Shown one piece after another: positions 35,600 through 47,347 of a DNA stretch of 64,000 nt. The stretch's first letter is position 1. Every line of letters starts with the position of its first letter. This stretch comes from Conoideocrella luteorostrata (taxonomy: Eukaryota > Ascomycota > Sordariomycetes > Hypocreales > Clavicipitaceae). The notes below the pieces were generated by a model. It made no database searches and was not told the DNA's origin. It was given only the letters and a program-made list of their open reading frames with translations. The position numbers were made by a program, and so were the translations under genes. The stretch covers positions 1 through 64,000 of the forward strand of contig JASWJB010000125.1 of assembly GCA_032433595.1 (NCBI GenBank). Direction: 5' to 3'.

Positions 35600-35948
35600 T
35601 GTTCGTTCTTGTTTGAGATGTTTTCAGATGCGGGAAGGAAGAGGTTTTAGGGGAAAATTTCGCGACTGGCAAATTGCAAAGATGTACGGAGAAAGGCCGT
35701 ACGAGGTTTTGGTTAGTTGTCTGACAGAAACTCGATTAGCAGCCGCGGCAGAATTCTCAAGATTTTTGGCGGTGTGGATGGCGTTGGCGGTACCAGGGAG
35801 TTGGTGGCGGGATGAAGGCGGGCCAGTCACTGCGGGGCCCACTTGTCCATGCTTGTTCGATAGTAAGGAGATAGCAGAATACCACCGCCTATTTCCTGTA
35901 TCTCAGGGTTCCTTAACACCACATCTTCGAGTGTACAGATAAACTAGT
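35600..35948. other. Intergenic, UTP11 promoter side
   Basis: No gene was seen. It lies between the UTP11 start and the MITE-like element. Confidence 0.35.
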
Positions 35949-36315
35949 CCCCTCGGCTCCTGTCACCTGTAACCTGTGCCCCAAGTAACCTGTAGCCTCA
36001 TAACCTATACCACCTCTGCAGAGCTGACCTGTATTCCCTCTTTAGTAACTGTGTACTTGTGCGCGCACCTACGCTTCATTTTCATAATTAGTCTACGGGT
36101 GTACTATGTATAAATAATTTAAAAACTAATTTCTATAAATTCTTCTTATCTCTCTTACCTCTAAGTTTTTTTCTTTAATTAATTAAGAATGCCTGCCTAT
36201 CAACAACACTAAGCGCTTAGTGTGCACGGCTACTTATATTTTATGTAAGGGTACAAAAGAGCGGGTAGAGGTTATGAGGTGACAGGTAACAAGTAACGGT
36301 TACAGGGGCCGAGGG
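35949..36315. mobile_element. MITE-like element with imperfect terminal inverted repeats
   Basis: The left end reads CCCCTCGGCTCCTGTCACC and the right end, read inward on the other strand, CCCTCGGCCCCTGTAACC. About 40-60 bases further in, both arms carry CTCATAACC followed by TATACC or TCTACC, so the inverted repeat runs imperfectly for about 60-70 bases. Subterminal AACCTGT-like units are repeated. The centre is AT-rich and non-coding. Length is about 367 bp, fitting a non-autonomous DNA transposon. I could not identify a clean target-site duplication, so the exact edges and superfamily are open. Confidence 0.6.
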
Positions 36316-36771
36316 ATCAATCAATCAGTATACTCCACATCTTCGCGATGTAATACATCACAATGTATCCCGAATTTCATTAACCAATAGCCGAATAAAT
36401 TAGCAAATTAAACCAGTTCGAGAGAGGCAGAAAAAACCGGATACTACTTGTGTCAGCCGGTTAACGATGCAAAGCGGGAAGCTTCGCTTCACTTCACCCT
36501 GCTTGCCTTCACGTTGCCTAATTGCAAACCTCAGGCAAAGCTCCGCTTTCCCTGATATAACCCCCGCTTAAGACCCTCGACGTATTGGTACTTGAACCCG
36601 TAGTCACCGAGGCTATCCTGGGTTTATCACTCCCTTGTCAAGTTCACAATTCAAATCTCATGTTTATTGCCACTGCGCAGTATTTCGCGCTGAGTTGAGT
36701 ATCCAAGTATCTTTGTTTCCCTAGAATAAATAAAATCATAACAATCGTTCAATCCCATCCACTCTCCGAAC
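36316..36771. other. Intergenic, SDR promoter side
   Basis: No gene was seen. A CT-rich stretch near 36480-36520 and several short repeats are present. Confidence 0.35.
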
Positions 36772-37718
36772 ATGTCGCAAGTCACACACCACATGCCTCC
36801 CCGCCCAACCCGAAGTCTTCAGGACAAAGTAGCCATAGTCACCGGCGCCGGCAGCCACGGCGAAGGACTTGGGAATGGCAGGGCTATTGCGCTCCTCCTA
36901 GCCGAAGACGGAGCAACAGTTGTGTGTGTCGACCGCCAAAAGTCTCTTGCTGAGCGCACAGCACAAATGGTTGCCCAGCAAGGCTGCGGTGCAGCAACCG
37001 CATTCCAAGCCGATGTCAGCTCAGATGACGAGTGCAAAGCGGTCGTTCAAGAGGCACTGGCTCATAGTGGCAGGGTAGATATTCTCGTGAACAACGTAGG
37101 CATCCTGGGGCCCAGAGGAACGGCACTGGATGTAGATATGGTCGAGTGGGCAAAAGGCCTCGAAGTGAATATCACAAGCATGATGCTCATGGCAAAACAT
37201 GCCATTCCGGTCATGCTGAAGAATGAGACTGGCGAGGGCGGCATCCGGGGAAGTATTGTCAATCTTGGCTCCGTGGCAGGCCTTCAAGGAGGCACCCCTA
37301 GTTTGCTGTATCCTACGAGCAAGGGGGCAGTTGTGAACATGACGAGGGCCATGGCTGCGCATCATGCCAAGGACGGCATTCGAGTGAACTGTGTCTGCCC
37401 GGGTGAGTATCCGCACTCGTTTGTGATCCAGATGGCAGTATATATTTGCAGGACCGCTGATTTGGCATACAATTGACGATAGGTATGCTGTACACTCCAA
37501 TGATGTATGCTGCCGGGGCCGGAATGCCAGACGATATGCGAGAAGAGCGCAGGAAGCGAAGTCTTCTACAGACAGAAGGAAATGCTTGGGATTGTGCTGG
37601 GCCTGTGAGGTTCCTGGCTGGAAACGAAGCAAGGTGGATAACGGGCACGGTGTTGACGGTCGATGCTGGAGCGACATGCGCATCTGTGATACCCATGCAA
37701 GATAATGGACAAGAATGA
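36772..37718 (+). CDS. Short-chain dehydrogenase/reductase
   Basis: Exons 36772-37402 and 37483-37718 give 288 aa. Classical SDR features are all present: the dinucleotide motif beginning at TGAG (residue 24), NNVG at 107-110, and the catalytic S167, Y180 and K184 in YPTSK. The acidic residue at 54 (VCVDRQ) after the second strand favours NAD(H). The nucleotide loop is a little longer than usual (GSHGEGLGNG), a variant seen in some fungal and bacterial SDRs. The substrate cannot be assigned. The 80-nt intron has donor GTGAGT. No functional link to neighbours is evident. Confidence 0.9.
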
Positions 37719-38098
37719 AGACGGCCGCCTTTATGTTACTAATGGAACAAATACTGACCGAACCCCGTTCTTACGTCAAGCCTGCAGCATTGAATGAAGC
37801 TGAGATCAGACCAAACTGGCCCCACGTGCTGCACATAAGAGAGCCCAACTGATGATTCCTAGTAGCCACCAACTAACAAGAAAAGGGAAACGAAGTCTAG
37901 CCCTAACTTATGTCAAGTTGAAACCACAACATTTCCAATAAAGCGATAGAAAGCATTACATAAGTCCCACAACGGGCGAACGAGTAGATGCGGAACCACT
38001 GGCATGCATTAATTCGCAATGAGAATATGGGTAGGTCATGCTGTCTCATGCTTAATTGCACATTATGGCACATCAATATAAACATCAATATACAAAAT
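37719..38098. other. Intergenic between convergent genes
   Basis: No gene was seen; this is shared 3' space of the SDR and VPS38-like genes. Confidence 0.4.
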
Positions 38099-40020
38099 CT
38101 ATTGTGCAATGTTTTCCCTAAGCCCCTTCGTTCTCAATGTGAATTTGACATCATCCCCAAACGGCAATCCAACACCACTATCTGCCCCCCAGCTCTCCTC
38201 CCTCTCTTCATTCGCCTTAATCACGGCGTTCCGTAGAGCCTCTCCATGCCGATTCATCATCTCGCTGTCCACACTGCCGCGCCTGCTCCCTGCAGTACTG
38301 CTACCACTCTCGCCATCGACTAAAGAAGCTGGCAGGCCAGGTGTGCGACTCTTTTGTCTGCCCGCCCATAAGCCCCTAACGCCGCCTTTCTTGCGTTCGG
38401 GAACTTCATCCGTTCCGGCACTGCAAACATACAAGAGATACTTTAGGTTGGGGAGGGAGTGTCGTATGTCGACGACTTTGAGACCCTCTGATGCACAGAG
38501 TGCTTCGATGTTCTTATTGAGGAGGAACCAGCCGTACTCGAAGCGCCATTGACCAATGGTAGAACCCCCTCGCGGTAAATACAGAGGGAATTCCCGCCGC
38601 TGGGGCTGTTTCTCAGGCATGTGCGAGATGTCGTCGCGGGCGGACGAGCGCGAACCATACCCCGATACGGCATACGGTAATGGGTAAGACAGGTAGAATT
38701 GAAGGTGTCTGGTAAGCATGGTAACCAGGCCCAGTGCTGCGGAGAGTACATCCTCGTTGATTACTCTTGCTGTAGCAGCATCGTATACAGAATTCGGTAG
38801 AGGTAGGTTGCAGATTTGAAATGAGAGTGGCGGCGCGTTAGGGATAGGCGTAATGGGAAACAGGTCGCATAGTTCTGAGCATATGCGCCTCCTCTGGCCG
38901 CGGATTTGCTGCTCTGTTTTCGAAACTAAAGCGATGGAGGCGACCATCTTGTCTCTATTATTTGCGATATCCTCCTCAGCTAGGGCTTGAGCTCGTCTCC
39001 CTTGAATAATGGCTTCTCGTCTGCTTCGCAGAGATTCTCGCAGCTCGTCTCGCCGCCTTTCCGCCGCCTTGTTCGCTCGTCGTTGGTTTGCGACATATTT
39101 GCCTGCCAGGGAGAGTTCTTCGTCAGCGGCGGGGTTTGGGTCGCTCGGGGAATCGTCGAGAAGCCGATTGATCTGTTGCATGATTTTCCATTGAGTGTCG
39201 ATAGCATCTTGTATGGAGCTTTCGAGGTTAGCAAGCTTCATGAGCGCATTGTATGAGGATGTTGCTGTCGGGGGAGCAGGTTTCGGGTCGGCTGCCCTTG
39301 TTGGGAAATCGAGCGAATACAAGCCATCTTCGAGATGGAGTATGAGGGCATTCGGGGGGAACTGGCGGTCTTTTAACGTTCCAATGAAGTTGAGCTGGCG
39401 TAAATCGATCAATTCTTCTAGCAAAAAGATCCATGATTCTTGCTGTGGCCGTTTGGACCAAAGTCGCACAATTACGATGCACGATCTCGAGGCGCATGTC
39501 TGGTCCGCCGAAAGGTCAAAGAATTGGAAATTGAAGTTCTGCCACCAGTTAGAGATTTCTTATGATAGCATACAGTGTATATATTGAATGTATCCCGTAC
39601 CGCTGATCGACTGCGAACTTCACTAATGTGGACAGGCTCGTCAGACTCTGCAACATGCAACGAGAAGAAGACGTCACCAACGCAGCCTTCTATGAACGAC
39701 TCGAGCTTCTTCTGCCTCGTCAAAGGGTTGGCATGTGCCAAGCTCAAGCTAGTTCTTCGAGGCTGAACGTTTGGCCTCCTCTTATCAGCCGGCCGCAAGC
39801 TATCCAGCCTCAAGTTATCCGACGATCGCGAGGATTGGAGCTGGCCGGTCTCGCGGAGCTTTCCGAGCCTATTGGGGCTTCTGAGTATGGTGGCATCGTC
39901 GGCAGTCTGTAAGCTCGCGGGAGCAAATGATAGATTCCGCAGCCAGAGACCCTTTACATGGCGTAGCTTGCGGTTCTGGGGGAGCAGACGTGGTCGGCGG
40001 GGCTCGGAGAGCGTTGACAT
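38099..40020 (-). CDS. VPS38/UVRAG-like subunit of the class III PI3-kinase complex
   Basis: Minus-strand exons are 40020-39601 and 39538-38099, giving 619 aa. The N-terminal 170 residues look like a divergent C2-type region (VGDVFFSLHVAESDEPVHIS, then NFQFFDLS and WIFLLEELIDL). A coiled coil follows (roughly 235-350, rich in Arg, Glu and Ala). The C-terminal half, with VITMLTRHLQFYLSYPLPY-like sequence, LPRGG, and FEYGWFLLNKNIEALC, is characteristic of the Atg14/UVRAG superfamily (PF10186). Such proteins join Vps34, Vps15 and Vps30 to make PI3P on endosomes for vacuolar sorting. The intron is 62 nt with donor GTACGG. ATG14 is an alternative but lacks the C2-like start. Confidence 0.85.
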
Positions 40021-40489
40021 GCTGCGCGCATATTGAAGCAATTGCTGCGACGGAGGTTCGGGCGGAAGGGCGGAAGGATGGAAGGACAGGGTTGATCTTG
40101 CGGGTTTGTGAGAGAGCGAGATCTAGAGATGTGCCATCTGCTATCAATGGCCAGCGGTTCTGTCGCAGTCGCAGGCGTATGTGTGCGAAGCTGGAGAGGG
40201 CAAGTGTCTGCTGCGAGATGGTAGTGATTGGTGGCGTGGCGTCATCGCGAACTGGACCGGGCATGGGGGGGGCACGCATTGGGCATGCAACGAATGCAGA
40301 ACACTTCAGCCAAGTGACTGGATTTCTGCCCACCCACCCCCCTGGTTAGTCTAGTTATAGATTCTGCAAAACAGCAAAGCTACAGAAAGAACACCAATTC
40401 CCACATGAAATTTAAAGTCGAAAAAAAGCGAGTAGCTACTCCTCGTGGAAGGACAACCTTCTAGCAATCATACATGGCTCTTAACCGTC
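40021..40489. other. Intergenic, upstream of the VPS38-like gene
   Basis: No separate gene was seen. A short CCAC/GGGG-rich patch lies near 40262-40340. Confidence 0.35.
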
Positions 40490-41189
40490 TTATTTCTCAA
40501 TATACCGGTCATTACCCATGAGAACTCTCTTCTTATCCTGCTCCGTTACATCGTGCAGACTGCACAGCAATGCCGGGTCTGATTCCTGCGCCAAAAAATT
40601 TCTTAATGGCAAAAACAAATCCTCTTGTCTCATGTTTCCCAGGTCCTCCCAAGTCATCCATTTCCACTCCTCACATTTGTTTGGTTCCATGATCTATAAG
40701 ATAGTCAGCGTTTCCGCTTTGCGAGTCCCCAAATATCGTAACGGTCACGTCGTGCTTTGCTCATACCGTAGGCTTTGCGTCTGGATCCACCAGTTCGGCA
40801 AGAACAAAAATGGTGATATAGTGCCTCCCAAGCGTTTCCCATAAGTCATTCGTCACGACGAGAGGCTTGACAGCCTTCACTTTGAGACCGGTTTCTTCCT
40901 CAACCTCTCGCACGGCACATTGAAAGGTACTCTCGCCATGGTCGATGTGTCCCCCAGGTAGCGCCCATGTCCCTGCAAAGACTCCAGTCAGCTACTTTAT
41001 TGGAAACTAAGAATAGATGAAATGATGGGAAACGGTCGTTCGGTAGAAAGTAGCTCGCTTCTGGTTATGTGATAGTGACTCACCCGCTCCGTGGCTGCCC
41101 TTGCGCTTTCCGAAGAGGAACTGGCCACGGTTGTTTGAGATGACCACTGCAGCGCCGACACGCGTGTGTTTAAAGTCTCCCGAGGCCAT
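40490..41189 (-). CDS. Nudix hydrolase, NUDT15/plant NUDX1-like
   Basis: Minus-strand exons are 41189-41084, 40972-40767 and 40693-40490, giving 171 aa. A complete Nudix box GX5EX7REUXEEXGU runs from G43 to L65, with metal-binding E58, E61 and E62. The N-terminus ([20 protein letters not shown]) and WALPGGH fit the small single-domain group that cleaves nucleoside triphosphates or related diphosphates, such as 8-oxo-dGTP. The C-terminal half contains [11 protein letters not shown], typical of that group. It is probably cytosolic. Substrate specificity cannot be read from sequence. Introns are 111 and 73 nt with donors GTGAGT and GTATGA. Confidence 0.93.
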
Positions 41190-42642
41190 TTTGATTGAGT
41201 AAGAAACGCTCAAATATTGGTGGGAGAAGGAAGGAAGGATATTAATACTGTTGTGGTTGGATAGTGACTTGAGGCCTCATCAAGTAAGAATACATACAGT
41301 AAGCGCTGATGGGTTCGGTGTGCCCCGCCAAGGCGCAGAATTAGCGACTGATCAATGCAGAGTGGCTCTACAGCCTCGTGCATGCTGTTCAGTCCATGCA
41401 CTGTCGTCATTTGTATGCCTTGAGCGCAGCCTAACCAATCCAGGCGCATTTTAAAACGCTTCCCAGAAATATACCTACAGGCATGGTGGACGCTGAAGAA
41501 GTGCGTACTATCTCATACATTGATTAAGGACAACCAGCAACCAAAAGTTTTCTGTCCGTGAGGTTTTCTGTAGTGACTGTAGTCTGCGTTCGTGGAATCT
41601 CAAACAACAGATCCGATCTGGCGCGATTAAATGTAGCCCGTCCACGTGCTAGAGTTTCAATGCTATCTCAACTCCGGCCAAGTTCTTGCAGTTTTAAAAC
41701 CCTTGCATCGAGTCATTCCTCCGGCAATAACAAGAGTCACACATTGGTGAAGAGCCCTCGAAGTATATAAAACTCTCCAGTTGAGATGGGTTGCCACAGG
41801 CATAAGCTCGCCCCTGGCAAGGCCCCGGAGGGCCTCCGGAGGGGAAAGAAGAAAATAGTCACATAAGATAATCGTAAAATTGTTAGCAGTAGTGGCATTA
41901 TCAGCATCGTCAGCAGGCAGTAGCACAGTCAACGAATCCGAAACTTTCCCTGCGCCTATGGTGTCGATGAAATCGGCCGGCATAGAGTATCTCGTATTGA
42001 TACTGCTGCTGATATTGATTGGAGACAAACGGGCGTACTGTCAACCGGGTCGTTGGTTGTTCGATTGGCTGGAACCTGCATTCAAGGCTGAACGCGGTTT
42101 GCCGCATAAATGCCTTCTAAGCCGCATCTGTCATCTTCGAGCCGCTCGTCTCTCCATGCAGCGTCGCGTTAGAGGTCGCCATTATACACCATCTTAAGTG
42201 CCCAGTGCGGCGCCCAGAGACCATGGCCGTCTTCGATAATGCCCAGATTGGACTCCTGGTAATCGTCGCCAGACTCACTCTTGCTGTAATCCGAAGCTGT
42301 TTTTTTAAGATATCGGCAGAAGACATGCCCAATAGCAACCGGCAGCCACAATGCGTACTCCATCACTCAGTTAGTTATTGTAAATCGTTACACAGTAGAG
42401 TACGGAGTACAGCATGCACTACATAGAACAATAGAGAGTGGAGCCAATAGTGTCTCCGCCAAGCACGAACTACTTCCCCAGATTGTCTTATGTTGGGACC
42501 CTTCCTTGTATATATTCCCTCTGCACCAACTTGACGTCTAAGTAACCCACGATGAGAGGCCACTGAGCCCAGCCTCTAATTGTTGTCAAAGGGGAGTGGA
42601 ACACACTCTACACCTTAACTTGCAAGTCTGCATTGAGCCACG
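41190..42642. other. Intergenic between the Nudix gene and C6 regulator
   Basis: No well-supported gene was seen. One possible small protein is listed at 42169-42363, and a TACGGAGTA lies at 42401-42409. Confidence 0.4.
42169..42363 (-). CDS. Possible small protein (64 aa), unidentified
   Basis: An ATG-initiated minus-strand frame encodes a hydrophobic start (MEYALWLPVAIGHVF) and a polar, acidic middle. It ends in an aromatic-rich tail, GLWAPHWALKMVYNGDL. The sequence is protein-like and might be the last exon of a larger gene or a short membrane-associated protein. No family is recognised, and no splice partners were found. It lies just downstream of a TACGGAGTA motif. Confidence 0.22.
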   Translation of the reverse strand: MEYALWLPVAIGHVFCRYLKKTASDYSKSESGDDYQESNLGIIEDGHGLWAPHWALKMVYNGDL

Positions 42643-44244
42643 ATGCTAGCCTCTCCTCCTTCCTTGAGCTCCTCGCCGCCACAACCACCACCACCACCAT
42701 CTCCCACCAAGAGGAGGCCATGCGACCGCTGTCACAGGCTGAAAGAAAAATGCCGCTGGCCTTGCGAGGAGCTCCTCAGCAGCTGCCAGAGATGCGGCCG
42801 TCTCAGACTCGAATGCACCTCGAATCGTCCCATCGGTAAGGCAGGCAGGAAGCCGAGACTGGCGAGTGGAAATCGCATGTCTTTACGTAGAGCACCCATC
42901 ATGGACCCCGTCCCACCAAAGCGTTGCATCAATTCCGCTACCAGTCCCCAAATTAAAGATGCCCGGTCGAGGTCGTCATCTGTGAAAACCGAGTCGGTGG
43001 TCTCTTCTCCGTCATCGGATTCTACTCTAACAACACCAGTTCATCTAAGCAGCGCTGCGCCGGAACTATGTCCTCATGTATCCTTGCTTCCTGATTTGTC
43101 CAGGCTGGAAATGTACTTGCTTGATGCGACACTGCACAAGCAGATGCAAGTAGACAAGTATATCATCGGGCCTAGCTTCCGCGATCAACATTTGCAAAGT
43201 TTCGTGGATCACCTCGATACGGGGCTACCACACCTGAAAGACGCATTCATTGCGTGCGCAACAGTTCTGGTTGGAGACGAGCATCTTCAGAAACTAGCTG
43301 TTGGCCAGCATATTGGGTTCAAGAGGGCCGCCGCGGCGGTTGCGTCACTGCGATCATCCACCGTGACGATTCATCGTGACCACGACTTAACGGTCATACT
43401 GATCCTGGGTGTGGCAATGATTACGTTCGCGTTTCACAACGCGGCAGCCGCGCCGGAACCTCTGTGCAGATATGTTCTCGGCCTGGTGAAGACTTCGTGT
43501 CGCGATCGTCAGTCATTAAAGAGACGCCTGGGCGACAATGGCATCGCGTTTCTGATTTGCTTGCTTGGAACAGAGACGGAATCCTGTCTGATAAACTGCC
43601 AGGTTCCGACGCTGCAGATTCGCAATTACGAAATTGGCCAGTGTGTGGATCGATTCATTGGCATCTCGCTACCCATGTTTGCGTACTTCTATGATATCTG
43701 CGCACTTGCGCATGGCATTCGAGAAGCCAAAGTACATGGCCGCTGGCGGCTATCACCGGAGGCTCAAAGTAGAATTCAAGAGCTGGAGCTATCGATTGAA
43801 AAGTGGCAGCTTGATGTGCCTACCGACTTCCTTGCAGGTCGCTATGCCCCAGCCGAAGTGATGCTCATGCTGGCTCAATCCAGGATCCTGCGGCTAGCGG
43901 CCCTTCTCATCCTCCATCGTTTACAACATACGTATGGGACTCAGGATGGAAAAGCCGTTATCATGGCGAAAACAATCCTCAGCGAGCTGGGAACAGTTCT
44001 CTGCCTTGCTGGACGGTCTGTGCCTTTCTCTGATCTCCCGCACCTAGCGGCGTGTTTCGAGATCACGAGTCCGGCCGACAGGATAGACCAATTGGCTAGA
44101 TCGGATAGCATTGTGGATTTCTCACCTCACGTTCTTGCGGAACATAAAGAGTGGCTGGTCTCTTTCTGGACAGCGAGAGATAATTGTGATGGCAGAGATG
44201 GCATATATTGGGATGATGTGCAAACACACATTAGAGCAAGCTGA
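42643..44244 (+). CDS. Zn(II)2Cys6 transcription factor
   Basis: A single exon of 533 aa. The zinc cluster is C27, C30, C37, C48, C51 and C58 (CX2CX6CX10CX2CX6C), preceded by a proline-rich start and followed by a basic Arg/Lys stretch. The longer ten-residue loop between the third and fourth cysteines is characteristic of one C6 subgroup. The remaining 400 residues resemble a fungal-specific regulatory domain with many helices. The gene converges on the MFS transporter (stops 153 bp apart), and the FAD enzyme is divergent from that transporter, so it may control both. This is inference from neighbourhood. Confidence 0.88.
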   Translation: MLASPPSLSSSPPQPPPPPSPTKRRPCDRCHRLKEKCRWPCEELLSSCQRCGRLRLECTSNRPIGKAGRKPRLASGNRMSLRRAPIMDPVPPKRCINSATSPQIKDARSRSSSVKTESVVSSPSSDSTLTTPVHLSSAAPELCPHVSLLPDLSRLEMYLLDATLHKQMQVDKYIIGPSFRDQHLQSFVDHLDTGLPHLKDAFIACATVLVGDEHLQKLAVGQHIGFKRAAAAVASLRSSTVTIHRDHDLTVILILGVAMITFAFHNAAAAPEPLCRYVLGLVKTSCRDRQSLKRRLGDNGIAFLICLLGTETESCLINCQVPTLQIRNYEIGQCVDRFIGISLPMFAYFYDICALAHGIREAKVHGRWRLSPEAQSRIQELELSIEKWQLDVPTDFLAGRYAPAEVMLMLAQSRILRLAALLILHRLQHTYGTQDGKAVIMAKTILSELGTVLCLAGRSVPFSDLPHLAACFEITSPADRIDQLARSDSIVDFSPHVLAEHKEWLVSFWTARDNCDGRDGIYWDDVQTHIRAS

Positions 44245-44397
44245 TTACATTACTGGGGTAGCATGACCTTGGTTTAGCATTTATAATGATAGAAATGAAA
44301 CAATCTCGATTATTCTTCCATTGTGCCACAATGAACAGTAAATTGACATGCAACAGACAAAAGATAACGCGAATAGAGACTGCGCAATAACGCCCCC

Positions 44398-46210
44398 CTA
44401 AACGTCGCGGTGCGTAGGTTGCCTCCTCGCATAATTCGCATACTTCTTCGCCGTCGCAGCCCTGAATTTCTTTCCCCAAAGAAGCAGTCCAATGGGCAAA
44501 AGCAAAAGCACAAAACAGAGGACACCAACCAGGATCTGTTGGTTGCGCAGACCCATGGCGCTTATCCACGGGGTCAACACGAAAAGCACAAGAACTGAGA
44601 TTGCGTTGCGGGTGAAGATGACTCCAACAAGGGCATTTCCGATAATCTGTTGCGCCAAACTGTTAGAAACGCGGATTGAGAGGTCATCAAGATTCACTCA
44701 CGTCGTGGTAGCAGTCCATGGCATATGAAAGCGCAATGTCGCCGGCGACAACGAGGCCGAAGCCGAAAATGCCGTAACCGACGGCAACTACTGGCCAGGA
44801 AAGACCCTGCACCAAGTTCAGTTAGTAAATCTGCCGGGATATTTGGAAGACATGGGATCATCCACGTACGTAGGCCAAGCCCATGCCACACAGCATCACA
44901 CCCGCTGGCGTTATGACGGCCATGGGGAGAGCCATCCAGAGACGCATCTCGGGCTCGTAAACACCACCATTGCGTCTTGAAAGCCATATAATAGACTTGT
45001 CATTCAGATACCCTCCGATGAAAATGCCCGGGGCGGAGCCAATAAATGGAGCCACATTCATCAAGCCGACGCCCGCGGCGGAGAAATTGTACGGTGGGCT
45101 GAACATGTATGTTGCCTGTATGGACGTGAGGATGGCAAACCAGGCCAGCAGACTGCCATACGTCAAAGCAGTGTAGGTAATGGCAGGAAAGGTAAACAGC
45201 AGCACAATAGGCTGGTAGAGGTCATGGAGGATATCGGTCTTGCTGTTGGTGACCCAGGCCATGCGCTGACGATAGGTCTTCATGGGAATTGTGCGGTCGA
45301 TTTGCACCACAGTGCGATTCCACTCAAGGTATTCTCCAGCCCGCTCAGAGTGCTTGTCATCTGCGGTTGTTTGTCTCTGGAGCACTTCAGCTTCATCTTG
45401 AGTGGCAATGTTATTGATAAATTTGGACTCTTCAAACAGAAACAAGTTGAGCACGAGATTGAATCCGAAAAAGATGACGCACCACCACCAAATCCATCTC
45501 CAACCCTGGCTGTCCACGATGTACCCCGACGCCACCGGGCCAAGATAGGCACCAGCAAACGTAGAGAACAAGTACCATCCGTTCATGATAGCATGGTGAT
45601 GCACAAAGAACATGTCGGCAATGGTGATTTGCACAATTGTTTCGCTGATGGCTCCTCCCAGACCAGAGAGGATGTTGCTACCGATGAAGTCCCCTCTGGT
45701 TTTCGTCGTGGCGAACCAAATGCACGATACAAGCTGCAGCAGCGTGCTGAACAAGTAGAGCGGCCGACGGCCAAACTTGTGGACAAGCGGCACGAAGAAG
45801 ATGCAGCCGATGGCGAGACCACCATAGTTAAAGGCTGCACCTGCGTTCTGGAAGTTGACTGAGAAGCCCAGTTCCTCTTGTTGTTGCTCCCAGGCGGTGA
45901 ATCCAATGTCCAACTGGACAAAGGTCAACAACACGTAGAAACAGACAAGAGCAAAATTGAGGTTTTTCCGCCATGGCGCCCAGTTCAGCGGGTCATTGCC
46001 GTTGGTCGTGGGGATTGGATGCAAGAAAACCTCATCGTTGGGGCGATGTACTGTCACGAGTGTCTGTGTTAGTCGGGTCTAAATGGGCATTGACGGTCAC
46101 TGATTTTAAAGACAGAACGTCACTGCTTACTCACAGTCCTCAAGAGCGATTGTGCCGGGGACCCAGAATGAAGGGTCGTGAATTCGAGGGTTCTCAGAAG
46201 CCTGGTCCAT
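44398..46210 (-). CDS. MFS transporter, DHA1/HOL1-like
   Basis: Minus-strand exons are 46210-46135, 46050-44870, 44806-44702 and 44646-44398, giving 536 aa. The N-terminal DPLNWAPWRKNLN motif, a long TM1, GCIFFVPLVHKFGRRPLY (loop 2-3), and about twelve hydrophobic segments are typical of the fungal HOL1-like drug:proton antiporter group. A central hydrophilic loop (residues about 235-300) separates the halves. The first intron has a clear GTGAGT donor. Of two nearby acceptors, only the second keeps the frame, giving IALEDLHRPNDE. The substrate is unknown; small amines, peptides or toxic compounds are all possible for this group. Confidence 0.88.
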
Positions 46211-47347
46211 AACGAAGTGGCGATACGAAATAGGTTGGGTTTTTTGGGGTGGCTTCTTTTTGTGAGACGATGTCCACTCGACACAAAGACAGCCTGCCGC
46301 GAAGATGGTGGTCCTCAAACCAGCTTTATACCATGAGTTCAGGGATATATTAATTGGCGCTGCATTGAGGACTAGATAGTTCAACTGCGGGAAAACTGCT
46401 GCAGCGCCGTTCTGGTCAACACCTCTGCATCAACACATTCGCTTCGAGACTATCAGCCACTCCAACTAAGCCGTTCGTCCGGCTTCGCTGAAGTGATTAG
46501 CAGGCCAATGACGAAGGATGTTCGCCAAACCATTTGTGGATAGTGGCTGAGGGCAAGCCAGGTTGATATCTTGATTGTAGTTCTGTGACACTAACGGCTG
46601 CTTGATGGCAACTCCCACAATTAACTGGCAAGAGCTACATGCTCTCCTACCTTCTTCTGAGTAGCTCAAACTGTTATCGCAGCTTTCCGATCCGCGGGTT
46701 CCATCTCGACAGGTCCGAGCTCGGATCGAGCCATGACTCGGGATCTACTTCGACGTTCGATACACTCTACAATTTACCCCGCGTTATCGCAGACGCGGGG
46801 CGACCAATCATGGAGCGCTGAATTGGCCGGTTGGGAATTCTCACCTTCTCGATAGACACATTATTGAGAGGGGGCTGAGTGTGGAGATTGATGAATAGCT
46901 ACACAAGCTCCTGCATGCCATACGAGAAGAGCCGCAACAACGCTGTGCAGATGCCGGAAATTTACCGGGTCAATCAACACAACACGTGTACTGGGCAGGT
47001 TTTAGGCGTTCAAGCAGAACGCGCCGTGCGTCGTAATAGATTACTTCCTTTGGTCCGTCAGGTTTGACTTTTTAATTCCAAGAATTTCTGCACAGCCGTC
47101 ATTCCATCCGGGATCCGAGGCGACCGACTGTTAATGGCGCCAAGTCCAGACTTCAAATATTGATGACTGACGCGCGCAGCGCCATGAAGCCATCCTGTAC
47201 TTTGTGGCGTAGGTGATATAAACCGGGCTTTCCCGAGAGTCTCTTGTCATATCTTGCCTATCTTGTATCTGACGACACTATTTGTTGCCCGCGTACCGGC
47301 AGCGCGTCTCTTTTGAACCGAATACCGTTCTACAAACATCCCATATC
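46211..47347. other. Bidirectional promoter region between transporter and FAD oxidase
   Basis: No gene was seen. The two flanking genes are divergent and about 1.1 kb apart, so this interval may hold shared control elements. Confidence 0.4.
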
